Source of the DNA: Flammula alnicola
Taxonomy: Eukaryota > Basidiomycota > Agaricomycetes > Agaricales > Strophariaceae
NCBI GenBank assembly: GCA_015499995.1
Contig: JADNRV010000084.1
Span: 62,001-126,000 of the forward strand
Length of the DNA stretch: 64,000 nucleotides
Reading direction: 5' to 3'
Below, piece by piece: positions 23,272-36,736 of this stretch; position 1 is the stretch's first letter, and each line of letters begins with the position of its first letter. The translations under genes were made by a program, and so were the position numbers. Below the pieces are notes generated by a model. It did not search any database, had not been told where the DNA came from, and was given only the letters and a program-made list of their open reading frames with translations.

Positions 23272-25076
23272 CTACAAGTACGTAGTCACATATTTCCTGC
23301 CATGCTCGCCTAACCGAGATTTGCTTAGCTCTACACTACTGTGTGGCGAAAGTGTGACTACATCCTGCGTCTGAACTTTATACGGTTTTAAATCATTTGG
23401 TTCGAGGTCCTCGATTGAACTGACTACCGAAGAAGGCACAATACCAAATAGAAACGCATGGCACATGTTTGGAATCGTAAAGGCATGTTTCGTCTGTGTG
23501 AAGGTCCAGATACCAAAGAAGAATTGGTTTAAATGAGCCCCACCGTCGGTGCGAGACAGGAAGAAAGGCTTGTGCACATGAAATGCCACTGGTTCACTGC
23601 ACCAGGGGATACCAAGGTCATCGAAAGAAGACATCGGAACTTGACCGAGCCGTTGGCGACGAGTTCTTGCAGTGCTTGCTCAGAACTAATAAACTCTGCC
23701 CGAATGACTATTAATCCCACTCTGAGTCCGACATGTGTTAGGATCATTGGTTTGCTGGGGGCGAACTTGGACCAGTCCAGTTGAGGAGAATGCTTCAGAT
23801 AGCACTCCAGACCTGATGGAAGAACGGAAGAGGAATGTATGGCGCTAGAGATAGGTATCCCTGCCCAGTTTAGAACATCCAAGGGATTGCTGTGGGAGGT
23901 CAAAATAGCCTCCATAAGCCGCAAGAATGCCCGCTGTTCGCCCTCGCCATACGCAATCGGGAAGCTGACGTTGAAGATCCCCATGAGAGAATAAGCTCTA
24001 TCCTCTCCCCTAGTGGTCGTTCTTTTCGCGGCCCACACCATCCTGGATGCGATGCCACTACCGGTGACCCCAGGTTCGTGCGTTATTAGATCCCGAGGCC
24101 CGATTCCAGTGGATTTCGCGATTGTGTTTAATATTTCAGGAAGGGGTTCTCCAGGATCAAGGACAGATGGTGGTGTGATGTTTCGCTTGTCAACCCCATC
24201 GGCGGCCCGGGTCAAGGGTCTCCAATCCGTGCAGTAGAACTTCATTCGCGCTGGAGCCAAGAGTTCCTGCAGAGTCCATCCACGCGTAAACCAGCGATCG
24301 TTTGGCATATCAGTGAGGGAAGTGGTTTCAGAGAGATAGGCTATGCAAATGTAGGAATCACGGTACCAGCGATACATCGACCGGATGGATTCATCGAGTT
24401 CGGAGGTGCTATCCTTGTTGATGCAGATGGTGTCCATCCAAGCAAGGGATACGCCGTGCTGCTCTCTCGCGACTTTACAAAACCCTTCGAGCTTTCTGTA
24501 CCCTGTTCCGCGCCTTGTCCGCATTGATTGCCATTTCTGTGGATCTTTCGTATCGCTGTATAGGACCTCAGGCTTCTTCCCGAGCCACGTATGCGATAGG
24601 ATGGCGTAGCGTGCATGTTCCTCAATCAACTTTTCCATGATAAGCGCCTCTACTGTGTCTTTGGGTGTCCATGATGCGAGCGTCCCCATCGCCTGAGTCG
24701 TCAGGTTGACAACGTCCTCCTTGGCGATGTTCGCCACAACAGGACCCAAGACATGTCGAACGATGGCGCTCCTCTCGATGAGCTTCATTTCAGGAAGCTG
24801 CAATAACCGGATCGGCATTCGATTGTTGACATACTTTAGCACTGCGTTCTCTAGCGCTTGGTGAATTGGCTGCCATCAGATGGATTGTAATCAATCATAA
24901 AGAGAGTCATCTGCACCTTTATGGAATGGATCGCGATCCAAAGGTTCGTCATCCGACTCGGAGCCATCTGAATACGACGAGGGATGATCGTCCGATGGGC
25001 CGTCGCTGTCGGGAGGTCCAGAACGCCGTAGTGGTTTGAAATGAAGGGTAAGCCAGCCTAAGGTTGGAGTGAACAT
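23272..25076 (-). CDS. HET-domain (heterokaryon incompatibility) protein, possible frameshift
   Basis: HET domains trigger regulated cell death after non-self recognition in fungi. ATG at 25076 opens a short acidic exon (DSDGPSDDHPSSYSDGSESDDE) which joins across a ~60 nt intron to ALENAVLKYVNNRMPIRLLQ. HET hallmarks follow: RYAILSHTW, YRKLEGFC, LAWMDTICINKDSTSELDESIRSM, WYRDSYICIAYLSE, RWFTRGWTLQELLAP, and further on EDRAYSLMGIFNVSFPIAYGEGEQRAF. The main frame stops at 23529. However a second frame, 23272-23634, carries equally protein-like sequence (IPWCSEPVAFHVHKPFFLSR...GRKYVTTYL). The two frames overlap around 23634, suggesting a one-base frameshift or sequencing error near 23635 that would otherwise extend the protein by about 110 residues. 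No transmembrane segment or STAND module is fused. Confidence 0.8.
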
Positions 25077-25382
25077 AGTAGTCAGTTGGCAGTCATGACC
25101 CTGAGGTAGGTTTGCATGAGCTCACCTGAGGATGGCATTGACGTAGTAACAAGTGATGGGAGGGAAAAATAACTTGTCTATGAACTTAAGGGCCCGAAGG
25201 GAGTTATCGATCTTCCAGTAATTCGGAACTGCTGGCAATCATGTCATTGTGTGACATCTGAATGAAAGAGGCGCCTCGAGGTTGCTCCGAGATTGCCGCG
25301 AGGACTTTGACAACACATAGAATTAGGTGATAAGACCGAGGTCTTGGCTTGCATTTAGTAGCTGGATGTCCGAGCATAGGAA

Positions 25383-26102
25383 TTAAACGGGTTGTAGTTT
25401 ATGGTACATCAATTCGAGGAATAGCGTAGATGGGGTGAAAGCAGTGAAATAGCAAGATAGAAAACTGATAGAACTGATAGCAAAGAGAGAAGCACGATGA
25501 TAGAACGCGATAGGTTGAATGACGGCGCCAGCGAGGCTAGGGTTGAGACTCTTTGCGAGGATAGACTTGTCAGTCTTGACAGGAAACAACTTCCGGAAAG
25601 CGGTCAACAAGACCGAAGCAGTGTCCTGAAACCAAGATCAAAAAAAGTATGAGTGCATTTAAGTGCTATTGAGACGTACCTTGACCGCGTTACCCTCCAT
25701 CCAAAAACCACGCGACGTCACAGGTATTTTCTCCTCGAAAATGGTTCGCGTATCAGCGTCGTCATCGCCAACGTCGGTTGACTGTATTAGAGGAGGTTAG
25801 AGGGTAGACTACACGCAAGGACATCAAACTCACCGAATCAGTTCGAAGGATGTAAGAGAATTGCGGGTACTCCGAGGGCTCCACGTCGCGTAGATCTATC
25901 GTTTTCTAAAACGCGTGTTAATTAATAGCCAGCAAACTGCAACACGGTGTTCACGCACCATCAGATATTCCGGAACACTTGGAGGCCTTGCGGGTAATTC
26001 ATCAACCTCGATTTTGATGACAGAAGGACGTGGTGGAATAAAAACTCTATCCGAGGTGAGAACGAGCGCGATAGAGGGCAAGGGCAGCCGAGAAAGAGGC
26101 AT
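25383..26102 (-). CDS. Small membrane-associated protein of unknown family
   Basis: Four exons join in frame: ATG 26102 (MPLSRLPLPSIALVLTSDRV...PSVPEYLM); after a GTGCGT donor, KTIDLRDVEPSEYPQFSYIL; after a GTGAGT donor, STDVGDDDADTRT...SRGFWMEGNAVK; after a GTACGT donor, DTASVLLTAFRKLFP to LYHKLQPV-like end with stop at 25383. About 185 residues. A hydrophobic stretch (FAISSISFLSCYFTAFT) near the C-terminus could span a membrane. I do not recognise the family. A paralogue lies at 62699-63249, with matching promoter sequence, but its third exon is frame-shifted. It sits upstream of, and in the same direction as, the HET gene. Confidence 0.55.
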
Positions 26103-26300
26103 TTCAACGAAGAAAAGGTGGAAAGGTAAGGCGAAATTGAGTTCGAGGCTGAAAGGAGAGTTATTAGGGGGTTGAAATAATGAAAGTGGAACACGGGATA
26201 AAAAGCAACCGTCGATGGTGGTGGTGAGAACGGGAGAGTCTGTCGGCGAGTTTGAATATTTGAATGCCGACATCCACGAGACACGCTCCCGAAGACTTGT
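26103..26300 (-). promoter_or_regulatory. Conserved promoter of the small membrane-protein family
   Basis: Minus strand: GGCATTCAAATATTCAAAC, then ACCACCATCGACGG, then the start ATG. The same elements in the same order precede the paralogue at 62699 (about 62490-62698), although the sequence between them has diverged. Confidence 0.5.
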
Positions 26301-26684
26301 TCTCGAGAACCAGCTTATGTGGGGCAACATCCCCACCGTACTGGAATCGTCCACTTCGAAAGTCCTCCCAGTCATTGCTAGGCCAGGTGTTTCGAATGCG
26401 GGAACGACAAGAAATGGTTCTCGATGCTGGTTGCCGTACCCAACCGACAACCAATCTTGCACCTCGTTCAGAACATGTCGAATCGCCTAAGATCGAGGTG
26501 GCGGCGGCGAGCTGGATCTAATTATGCAAGCGTCACCAAATGGCGCTGGCACCCGTGGCAGACGCCCCCATGAACGAGAAACAATGTAGTAGGTTTCAAG
26601 ATGTAAACGAGTGTAAACGGCAATCGTTTCCAAACCGGTCCGGCTTTCCCGGGTCCCCATAGAAGGCCCATATCGTGCCCCTTT

Positions 26685-26830
26685 GACTCTTTCTACCAAA
26701 CTACTGCCACTTCACGCTCAACTCGAGTCTTCCGGTGTCTGAATACCTTAAAGGCCTCCTATAACTCTGAATTTAGGGTATCAGCTATTGAATAGGTGAA
26801 TAACTCGCTTTTCAACGCATGGAATGACGG
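26685..26830 (+). promoter_or_regulatory. F-box-family conserved upstream block, copy 3
   Basis: Plus-strand block with ACTCTTTCTACCAAAC, CCTCCTATAACTCTGAATTTAGGG and GGAATGACGGGCGCTAAC, matching the 5' regions of the other two F-box paralogues. Confidence 0.5.
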
Positions 26831-27105
26831 GCGCTAACGTTTGTCATAACGCAATGCCAGGCTGGCGAACGACCCAAACTTCCTCAAAGCAAAAACTAGA
26901 GCTTTTCAAACCTCTCTTTCGTTCATTTAAAACTTATTGGCTTTCCTTCCCACAACGTATAAAACCATCACGGTGCGCGAAACCCCTCTCGACAACGGAG
27001 GTGCGCCACCCGCCACTCGATCGGAAGAGTGGCATGCTTCGCTGAGCGCTCTTATTCCGAGACGCCATTTTCATCATAGAGAATATAGAAATTCAAGGCC
27101 AAGTA

Positions 27106-28552
27106 ATGGAAACCCCATTGGAAACAGAGATCAGACTGGAGTGTGCCAGGATCCTTAATCAAGACTTGCCGGTTCTTAAACTTCCATTCGAACTGGCAAA
27201 TATGATTTTAACCTCGCCCACGACACATCACCAATAGCGATTCGGTCGGGATAGGAGTTGCAATTTCTCATGTCTGTCGCTCATGGCGCTCCATCTCCCT
27301 TGCGTGCCCGGAATTGTGGTCTACTTTCAATAATCCTTCAGGTGCGGTTACCAGTACAACGATTAGTCGCCTCAACACATATTTGAAGAGATCCCGCAAC
27401 AAACCACTAAATCTTTCCTTTCATGTCTCTGCCGAAGTTCGTAGCGGTTCGCGCCGCCCAGGTGTCGCAAACGTGCTGGATAAAATGATACTCCATGTAT
27501 CGCGCTGGCGACAATTATCGGTATCGATTACCAACGACTGGCCTTCCAATTACTTCTTCAAACGGCTCCAGTCCCTTTCTGCTCCAAATCTCGAAATATT
27601 GGAGATTTATACTAGCCAATACACTTTCAACCCGACGCGTGTCACATATCGCGAATGTTTCTTAGGAGGGACACCCAAATTAACATCTCTCAGGATGGAT
27701 TCCAGATGTTTTAAGTCATGCAAACTGCCATGCACTAATCTTACCACCCTTCAACTAGAAAGGTTATCCCCCTACCGCGTCACTCACCCGTGGACAGATT
27801 TTCTTGACCTCCTCAGATCTTCGAGTTTGGTACACCTTTCCTTATCGGGAGACTTCTTTGCAAAGCCGAGACGCTACATTTCGCCTACCAAGGTTACAGC
27901 AACTCATTTGAGGAATTTTCGATGCACAGACAAGAATGTCATATGTTTTATGTGGGCTTTCATTCGAGCTCCTCGATTGCAGCTCCTCGTTCTGAAAGGA
28001 ACGCCCTTGGACCTATGGGCAATTCCATACAACACAATCTCTGGTGACAACCCTCCACTATTCCCTTCCTTGACGACGCTGGCCGTCATCAATTGCCAAT
28101 CCATTCCCATTTGCACTGTCCGCCTTGCGGAAGTAACGAAAAACATCACGCGACTCGTGGTCTCTCATGCTTCTCAAGACCCACTAGAGAAGAACAGCAT
28201 TGTTGACAATATGATCGAGTCCATTGCGAACCCCCAGATCTTCTGGCCTCATCTCAAGGATCTCACATTCCTCCACTATTCAGAGTCCTACTTTGGTCGT
28301 CTGGATGCGAGCTCTGCCTTAAAGCTCGTCATACGTCATATCCAAGTCTCGAAAGCACATTTCACCTTACGCATACTTGGCCGACATGACGATTGGTGGA
28401 GAGTCGCGGATCCGGCATCGTGGATGCGTCTTCGACGGGGAAATTTCCTACAGCTACCAGTCACACCAGGAAATGGAAGTGATCATATTCCTTGGCCTCC
28501 CCGAGAAAGCATTGATTTCAGGTCTATTTCAGAGCTGCCTTTTATCACGTAG
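27106..28552 (+). pseudogene. F-box/LRR paralogue, frame-broken in the F-box
   Basis: Third copy of the F-box/LRR gene. ATG 27106 opens METPLETEIRLECARILNQ and continues to LPFELANMIL. A missing base then shifts the frame through the F-box, and a second missing base just before the GCGATTCGGTC string shifts it again. The intact frame resumes at VAISHVCRSWRS and stays open about 430 codons to 28552 (LRR-like region, RHDDWWRVADPASW, ELPFIT). No ATG precedes the resumed frame closely. The break falls at the same short segment as in the copy at 21530, so inactivation may predate the duplication of these two. Confidence 0.75.
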
Positions 28553-28929
28553 TACAGAAATAATCTCCTTTGTGGTTCTGCTGTTTTTCTGCAGCTGAAT
28601 GCCCAATTGGGATAGTGATGTACATCCTTTTTTTGTATTTTAACAGCTGCTCTTCGTAAGCGCCCGTAGAGACAGAGACATACATGTACCTTTTACATGT
28701 TGGGCTGCAGCTCGGACAGCGATTTCTTATTTACAGCTCATCTACTCGAGTATGTATACAAAAGTGTGGAAGAGATGGCAATATATTTATAAGCATCACA
28801 TCAAAGGGATGGATAGAGTACGAGAGACCAAAATTGCGTGTATCGTTGGTTGATGGTCATCTAGGAAGCAGTGAGATAGCCATGATCTTCGTCAAGCAAA
28901 CTACAAGAGCGAAGGGATCTCTTTGACCG

Positions 28930-29395
28930 AAATATTGTCACTGATGGTGCTCTAGCCTTTACAAGATACTTAACAAGTAGTGTTTTTCTTTACCTTGGGA
29001 ATGCGGATCCCCGATAGGCTTCGTGAAACCCCTAACGCAGAGTCGAAACAACGGAACCATCACAGGACGAATTGACAAGCCAATCAGAGGGGTGCTTACT
29101 ACATATTAGCATTCTGAATTTCCGGTATGTCTCCCAGTGTTCGTCTACAAATTCCCATACCCATGAAACTCATGGGGTATTTATAGCACTTTGGCGTGCT
29201 GCTCACGCGCTCATCTTCGGGACGTTGGTTTACCGAGTGGTTGGGAATTAGACTTGCCGGTCCCTCGAGGACTATTTCGAGCGCGAGGCATACTTTGGGT
29301 ACGAGTTCCATGAATCCTGGGACAGACGGTGAGCGCAACAGTCAGCCAGCTGAGGTAAATTCCAAGAGGGCCCTAACATACACAGCCACATCCTG
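28930..29395 (+). repeat. Direct repeat, unit 1 (gene fragment)
   Basis: Aligns with 29927-30375 over ~450 bp with several indels: CCGAAATATTGTCACTGA at one end, GGTATGTCTCCCAGTGTTCGTCTAC in the middle, CTTGCCGGTCCCTCGAGGACTATTT and TCCTGGGACAGAC at the other. The first ~100 bp are coding-like (DRNIVTDGAL...) but the frame is broken in this copy. The protein is not recognised. Confidence 0.7.
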
Positions 29396-29926
29396 ACCTG
29401 ACGTAATCTAATCTACTGACGGCCTGGGGAGAGGTTTACGTAGGCTCCTTGTCTTGACTTTTTTTGTCTTTTGACCACTTGTCGGACTGAGATGCTTCTT
29501 GAACATACCAGCCAACCTTCCCTGTCTACGCCCCGTGCTACGCACGGGTCATAGGCTCGTATACGAAATTCACCAGTCTCCGACTCTGGGTAAGCTTGAA
29601 TCCTCTAATTCGAAATTGAATGTTGGGACTTTTTCTGACTTTTTTTTTTGCACCCTCGACACAGTTTTACGTGCTACATACTCCAATCACCGATTCACGA
29701 ACTCAACAAGGATCGACCGGTATCCCACGCTCCACCTCGCGCCCGAGTGATGAAGACGATGGACTTGCCGATGTCCAGTTTATATCTGTCACTCGCGGTT
29801 GTATGTTGATGAACCGTTGAACTGGAAATTATACGTGCGTAGCTGCAACCATGACTCTGGTCGATAATCTGTGTCCAATGGGATCTTGTACATTTGGATT
29901 TACAAATCGGGCTTGAGAATATCTTT

Positions 29927-30375
29927 GACCGAAATATTGTCACTGACGGTGCTCTATTCTTTACAGGGAACTTAGCAAGTAGTCTTTTTCGCAGCTCCTT
30001 TTACCTCAACCATCCTTGGACATGCCCCGACTGGCTTCGTGAAACCCTTAACGCTGACTCGAAGCAATAATGGAACCATCACCAGACGAATTAACTGGCC
30101 AGCCGGAGGGTGGCTGTATGTTAGGATTCTGAATTTTTGGTATGTCTCCCAGTGTTCGTCTACGAACCGAAACTCCCATACCCATGAAAAAGATCGGTTA
30201 ACTACCGTGCTGCTCACGCGCTTATCTTCGGGCCGTTGGTTTACCGCTTGGGAATTTGACTTGCCGGTCCCTCGAGGACTATTTTGGACGCGAGACATAC
30301 TTGAGATGACAAGTTTCATGCACTGCATTTAGAATTTGTTGCCCATCCTGGGACAGACAGTGAGCGCGATTTTTA
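29927..30375 (+). repeat. Direct repeat, unit 2 (gene fragment)
   Basis: Partner of 28930-29395. Here the first part reads DRNIVTDGALFFTGNLASS, then HPWTCPDWLRETLNADSK before stops appear, suggesting it preserves more of an original exon. The two units lie ~1 kb apart in the same direction; no reverse-transcriptase sequence lies between them. Confidence 0.7.
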
Positions 30376-30690
30376 ATTAGACTTGGCCTCAAAGTGCATC
30401 TATTTTTGCCGCGAGCTATTCTTGTGTTACCCCTCCTCCGTTCCGCCCTCATTGTGCTAACGTGGAAATGTGTTCATAGCCGACTTCGACTTGTGTGTCT
30501 GCGATTACACCTTTGCCACCTTCACGCCTTATTCCACTCCTTCGTATCCTTCTCACACTCGCTTATGATCCATTCGACTGGATTTTATTTTCAGGTTCTA
30601 GGTATTTTTAGAAATGCATTGTTACTATCACACTGGTATTCGAAATCTGGGACTCATGGGACAAGGCTTAAATCAGACTTCTGGAATAAG

Positions 30691-30697
30691 TATAAAA
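30691..30697 (+). promoter_or_regulatory. TATA box of the peroxidase gene
   Basis: TATAAAA about 80 bases upstream of the peroxidase start codon. Confidence 0.6.
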
Positions 30698-30774
30698 GAC
30701 ATCTTTCCAATGTCCAAAGTCTTCAGGATCCTCGAGTTCTCTCGTCTCATCCACAGGACTGCACTTAAACATCA

Positions 30775-32308
<1,534 letters not shown>

Positions 32309-33573
32309 ATTTGGAAGTCTTGAGTAACTGTATTTATTTAGCATTAGATTTTTTGTGTCGGGGCTGTATCTATTTTGCAATAGTATTCGGAACTTTCTGG
32401 TACTTTCGGGGGGTCTAAATTGAACGAGCCTCATTCTCAATTGTCCCGCCGAATAGAGTACAGCTGATAGCATTTACCGCTGATCATTTCCTTGAACCAA
32501 AGGTCGATATGATTCCGAGAAGGATGTCAGCAACAAAACTGTATATATCTTTGGAAATGCCAGTGTGCCGAAATGCATGTTAATGATCTTCAGGAAATAT
32601 TTTGCCGTAGTAAGGTTAATATTAATGACCGCGATTACTATGTTGTTCCGGGTATTTCGAGACCATCGTACTGCAGTGGAACATGTGGCGCGTGCAGACG
32701 CTCATCAAGGACGCTGATGATGCGCGGGATCTGGTCGCAGTGGTGTTGGCGCAAGGATGAGTGGTGTGTGCGATGTTTGGTGTGGGGCTCGTGTGGGCGT
32801 TCGTAAGAAATTGACTCAGGTCGCGAGGGGGTATTATGAGGTCATTTTCTTCTTCTCATTTTTGTCTGGATGATAGGTGTGTTGATACTGTTTCTTCAGA
32901 CTATTATCAATATTCGGGGCATACGTTGAATGGCCTTTGATGGTGTGTTCAAGGCCCAGTTCGGGGAAGCTGTCGACAAGTCACTGGCTACGGACGTTCC
33001 GAGTCGGGGCGCTTTTGTCTGGGGCTGCATGTATGGAGTTGCCAGTGCGCTTATTTACCTGGCCTGACGGTAAGCAACAGTACGTGCAAGCAACAAGACG
33101 CGTGGCCGACCTGGATAGCCTTTGCCGTTCACTTCTACCTCGTATGATTCCATGGTTTCTTGAATGGCTCCGATTTCACCGACTCCAAGTCGACGAGCGT
33201 CGAATCCGGGTATATAATAATTAGGCCGCTAGCATAAAAGAGTAGAGTTCATTGCTCACTTGTATACCAGTGTTGGTCGCAGCTTTCACAGCATCTGAGA
33301 GATTGTCATATGTCGATTCAATGTTCATCGCAAACGCCGAGTCCCGGTTGAGTCCCGGACGATCCTTTGATCCTGCCAGTGCCTTTGCAGATTGGCCGAT
33401 GCCATCATTATTGACATGTGCGCATGTGACAGCTGTCAGCCGCAAGCCACGCCTTGACTACGACGCTCTTGTTCCCCTGTCCTCATCATCCTCTCAAATC
33501 AATGTATTCGGTGACCAGAACCAACGTTAGCGATACATGCTGAACTCAAGGACACCGACTTTGGAGGTTTAAC
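32309..33573. other. Intergenic; possible gene relics
   Basis: Short coding-like strings appear, for example NMWRVQTLIKDADDARDLVAVVLAQG near 32680-32760 and FKAQFGEAVDKSLATDVPS near 32945-33010, in broken frames. No family is recognised. The last ~100 bases are the conserved leader of the NACHT genes. Confidence 0.4.
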
Positions 33574-36332
33574 ATGCAGACCGCCAATCACCACGAACCA
33601 AGCGCCCGGATCGCTCTCAAAGGTTGGGGCATCTCAATGATGTCGATGCACTGTTGCGCAATTGGAACACTGACCTCTGGTTCTATACAGGCATGGATCT
33701 TCTCGAGTCCCAGGTAGTCCCAGGCGCGTTTCATACCGCCGATGAAAAGTATGATGCTCCCAAATGTCATCCGGATACCCGACTTGCCGTCTTGGACGAA
33801 ATAATGGATTGGCTGAATGACATTCAAAACGATTCTCCTCATACGATGTGGATGCGCGGTGCTGCTGGAGCCGGCAAGTCAGCAATCGCACGCACGATTG
33901 CTCAGATGTGTGAAGACGCAGGTCGGCTGTCTTCTTCGTTCTTCTTTTCAAGGACGGCGAGCGACATTCAGCGAAGTGACGAGAAACACCTGGTAGCAAC
34001 TCTCGCACACCAGATGACGGAGCATATCCCAGAAACACGATACTATATTTCGGAGGCAATGGCCAACAGCAAGTTCATTTTCGATTTCGCACTGGACAGA
34101 CAGATCGACAAATTGATCGTCATTCCCCTGTTACGACTCTCCGATACCTCTTCCTCGCCAATCCGTCCCAAGATCATTATCATTGATGGTCTGGATGAAT
34201 GTCGCAACAATGACGCGCAGGGTGTTATTGTGAAGGGACTCGTGGCGGCTCTTGCACAGATGCAACACAACCTCCCGCATAAATTGCTCATTGCGAGTCG
34301 ACCTGAACAGAACATCCTATCCGCTTTCGGTGATTCCAAGGTTGCTCCCTTCGTCCGGCGTTTATCCTTGGACGACATTTGGAACCCCGACGACGATATT
34401 CGGACATTCCTCGTCGACAGTTTTGCTGACATCAGGCAGACGCACCCCCTCAAACGATATATCCCTCTCGATTGGCCAGCCCCCCGTGATATTGAGAAAC
34501 TCGTCGCGAAATCGTCTGGCCAATTTATCTACGCGGCTACAGTTAGCAAGTACATCAAATCGAATGAACGTCATCCCGTCGAATGCTTGCAAATAGTCAT
34601 CAATCTCGTCAAGGATCCCGAAAATCGACCCTATGCAGAACTCGATGCACTGTATGCCCACATTTTTGCACAGGCCAAGGAGCCTGAACTCGCTCTCTGT
34701 ATCCTCCGTATTCATCTTATGGAGTCGGTAAAGCCCCATGTCGAATTGCCATTTAACGAGATTTGCTTTATTGAGAGCTTGCTTGGTCTGGGCGAGGGCA
34801 AACTCGAACTCACTCTAAGTGACCTTTTGTCAATAGTGGAAGTGGAAGTCTCGGAGATCAAGTTCCTTCATGCTTCTCTTCCGGACTTCTTGTTGGATGA
34901 AACCCGTGCCGGAAGGTTTTACGCCAATGGCGACAAGACTTGTGTCCATTTGCTCGTCTGCTCCCTCAGGTACATCTCCGAAAGTACGTATTGAGACCGG
35001 ATTGACAGCACCTTTGATTAATCCCCTCACATTAGACAAAATTGACAAGGGCATCATCGACGAAGCTATTTCGATATGTTTCCTGGGTTTTGTACATTTC
35101 ACGAAGAGTTTTCGAAAGGCTCATTCGGAGATTTATGACGCTTTAGCTGGTTTTGATTTAAAAGTCGCTTTAAAGCTTGCCGCCAAGACGGCGGATTCAT
35201 TTCCATTGCATGGACACTGGCACGCTTCATTTCCCTCGGATGAACCCTGGGACAGTATGTTGCTATCTGTAGCAAGCTTCCTCGGCTGGATTTTACTGGA
35301 GGTATTTCGATGTTGTTTCTGTCCTGCTTGGTCAAACTTTGTCCTCATATAGTTACCTTTCAGCACAAAAAACAATCCACATCTCAAACACCCCATATCC
35401 CGTTGAAAATTATCAGACAACTTCAAGAATGGGTATCGGATCAACTACAAAAACTTCCATTAGATGGTCCCATTGCCAGGTATGCTCCTAAAAGCATCTT
35501 CAATGGATTGGATTGTCTAATCGCTCCTTCCCCGGGTTCATTACCAGTCCTCTCGATAAACAAAACTTGGAAAATGTCTTCGGCGATCCAGAGATGAATT
35601 TCTGTTGTTCCCTGGCATCTCATCCTAGGACTAAGCGCCGTGTTATCACCTTTCGTGACGCCGAGCTATTAAGGGTATTCATAATGTATGGAGATAAGCG
35701 GTCATATATTGCCCTTTACTACTGCCATTATTTCTTTGCTGATCGGCGGTAAGTCTATCCAAATTCTCATTGACGTTCTTGCTCACATCTAAGGTTATCA
35801 GTGAAAGGGTTTATTTTCACTCTGATGCCGAGGAGCGAAGGATGCGCCGCATCATGATAAACGTACCTTTCTTCCTGAAGAATGCAGCACCTCGGATTGA
35901 TATCTACCTCTCTCTTCACGAAGTCCTGGCGCTCAATTCAACTCAAGAATTCAAGGAAGTTCTGCGTAAAGCTTCCATCTTCCAACCAATATTCACCAGC
36001 CATGTCGATCCTCTGGTTCGTTACCTCGAGTTGCGTTTACAGCATAGTTTTCCATCCCTCAGACTGGAAACTCATAATTTGGCGGTCTCTCTTGCTGATT
36101 ATTTGGTAAAGGTAGTAACATTATGGTCAGTATTTAATGACACATTCTGACCAGAAATTGTACATAGACACGCGAAGTATTCCCTTTCCTTGGTAAAAAA
36201 GACCCATATTCACGGGCCAAGTTGACTATTGCCAAATGGGTGGTGCGGTGGAGGCAGTCAAGAGCCTGTAACGTGTTAGCGTCATCGAGTAGACGACTAG
36301 GCGCAGTGCGGAAGAGGCTCCATCATGTGTAG
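33574..36332 (+). CDS. NACHT NTPase (STAND/NLR-like), paralogue A
   Basis: Signal-transduction ATPase; fungal NACHT proteins act as switches in non-self recognition and cell death. Exon 1 33574-33622 (MQTANHHEPSARIALK), intron to 33690, then the NACHT exon from GMDLLESQVVPGAFHTADE. Walker A is GAAGAGKSAIA (about residue 80), Walker B KIIIIDGLDECRN, and a sensor-like LLIASRPEQN follows; then FLHASLPDFLLDETRAGRFY. A GTACGT donor near 34983 leads to four further exons (NKIDKGIIDEAISICFLGF; HKKQSTSQTPHIPLK; SPLDKQNLENVFGDPEM; ERVYFHSDAEERRM). After YLVK a 56 nt intron (36112-36167) leads to a final exon TREVFPFLGKKDPYSRAKLTIAKWVVRW ending 36332. No WD40, ankyrin or TPR repeats are seen. The C-terminal membrane helix of paralogues C and D is replaced by a Ser/Arg-rich end. 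Confidence 0.8.
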
Positions 36333-36605
36333 GATGCATTGTATTGCTATACTGTAGATTCGTGAAATATGCACTTGCTTTCTTTGTATACACGGGCTTA
36401 AGAGAATTTCAAATATGTTCGTATCAACCTTGATTAATGTCTCGCTAACGTCGCGATCATATCTCATGCTGCAGGCAGGACAATGACTCTGAGGGTGGAT
36501 CAGACTGAGACAATAGAGCACATTTTTTATATGTACGACTATCGTTATATTAGACGCTCGTGTACAATTTCTCAGAAGACGGCTAGAGACACAGCACATC
36601 GACAT
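36297..36605 (-). pseudogene. Relic of the convergent membrane-protein gene (by NACHT A)
   Basis: Contains MRYDRDVSETLIKVDTN, related at DNA level (ACCTTGATTAAT...TCGCGATCATA on the plus strand) to the C-terminal part of the ORF at 60174-60656 next to NACHT E. No intact gene can be made here. It overlaps the last codons of NACHT A tail to tail. Confidence 0.4.
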
Positions 36606-36736
36606 CCATTAAATCTTTTAACACATGATTTTTTAGTTACATTTATGAATCCAAGGAATGGTACAGCCATTTGCCATGCTCTGCATCTCTGGCTACATAG
36701 ATGCGAATGCTATGGTGCGGAGAGGATGAACATATG

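Noticed and set aside
28930..30375. LTR retrotransposon with ~450 bp LTRs
   Set aside because: Only ~550 bp lies between the units, no gag/pol or primer-binding site is seen, and the repeats look coding-derived.
33624..34994. NACHT A as a single-exon 456-residue protein
   Set aside because: That frame starts with TTG inside a predicted intron and ends just past a GTACGT donor; the paralogue comparison supports a longer spliced gene.
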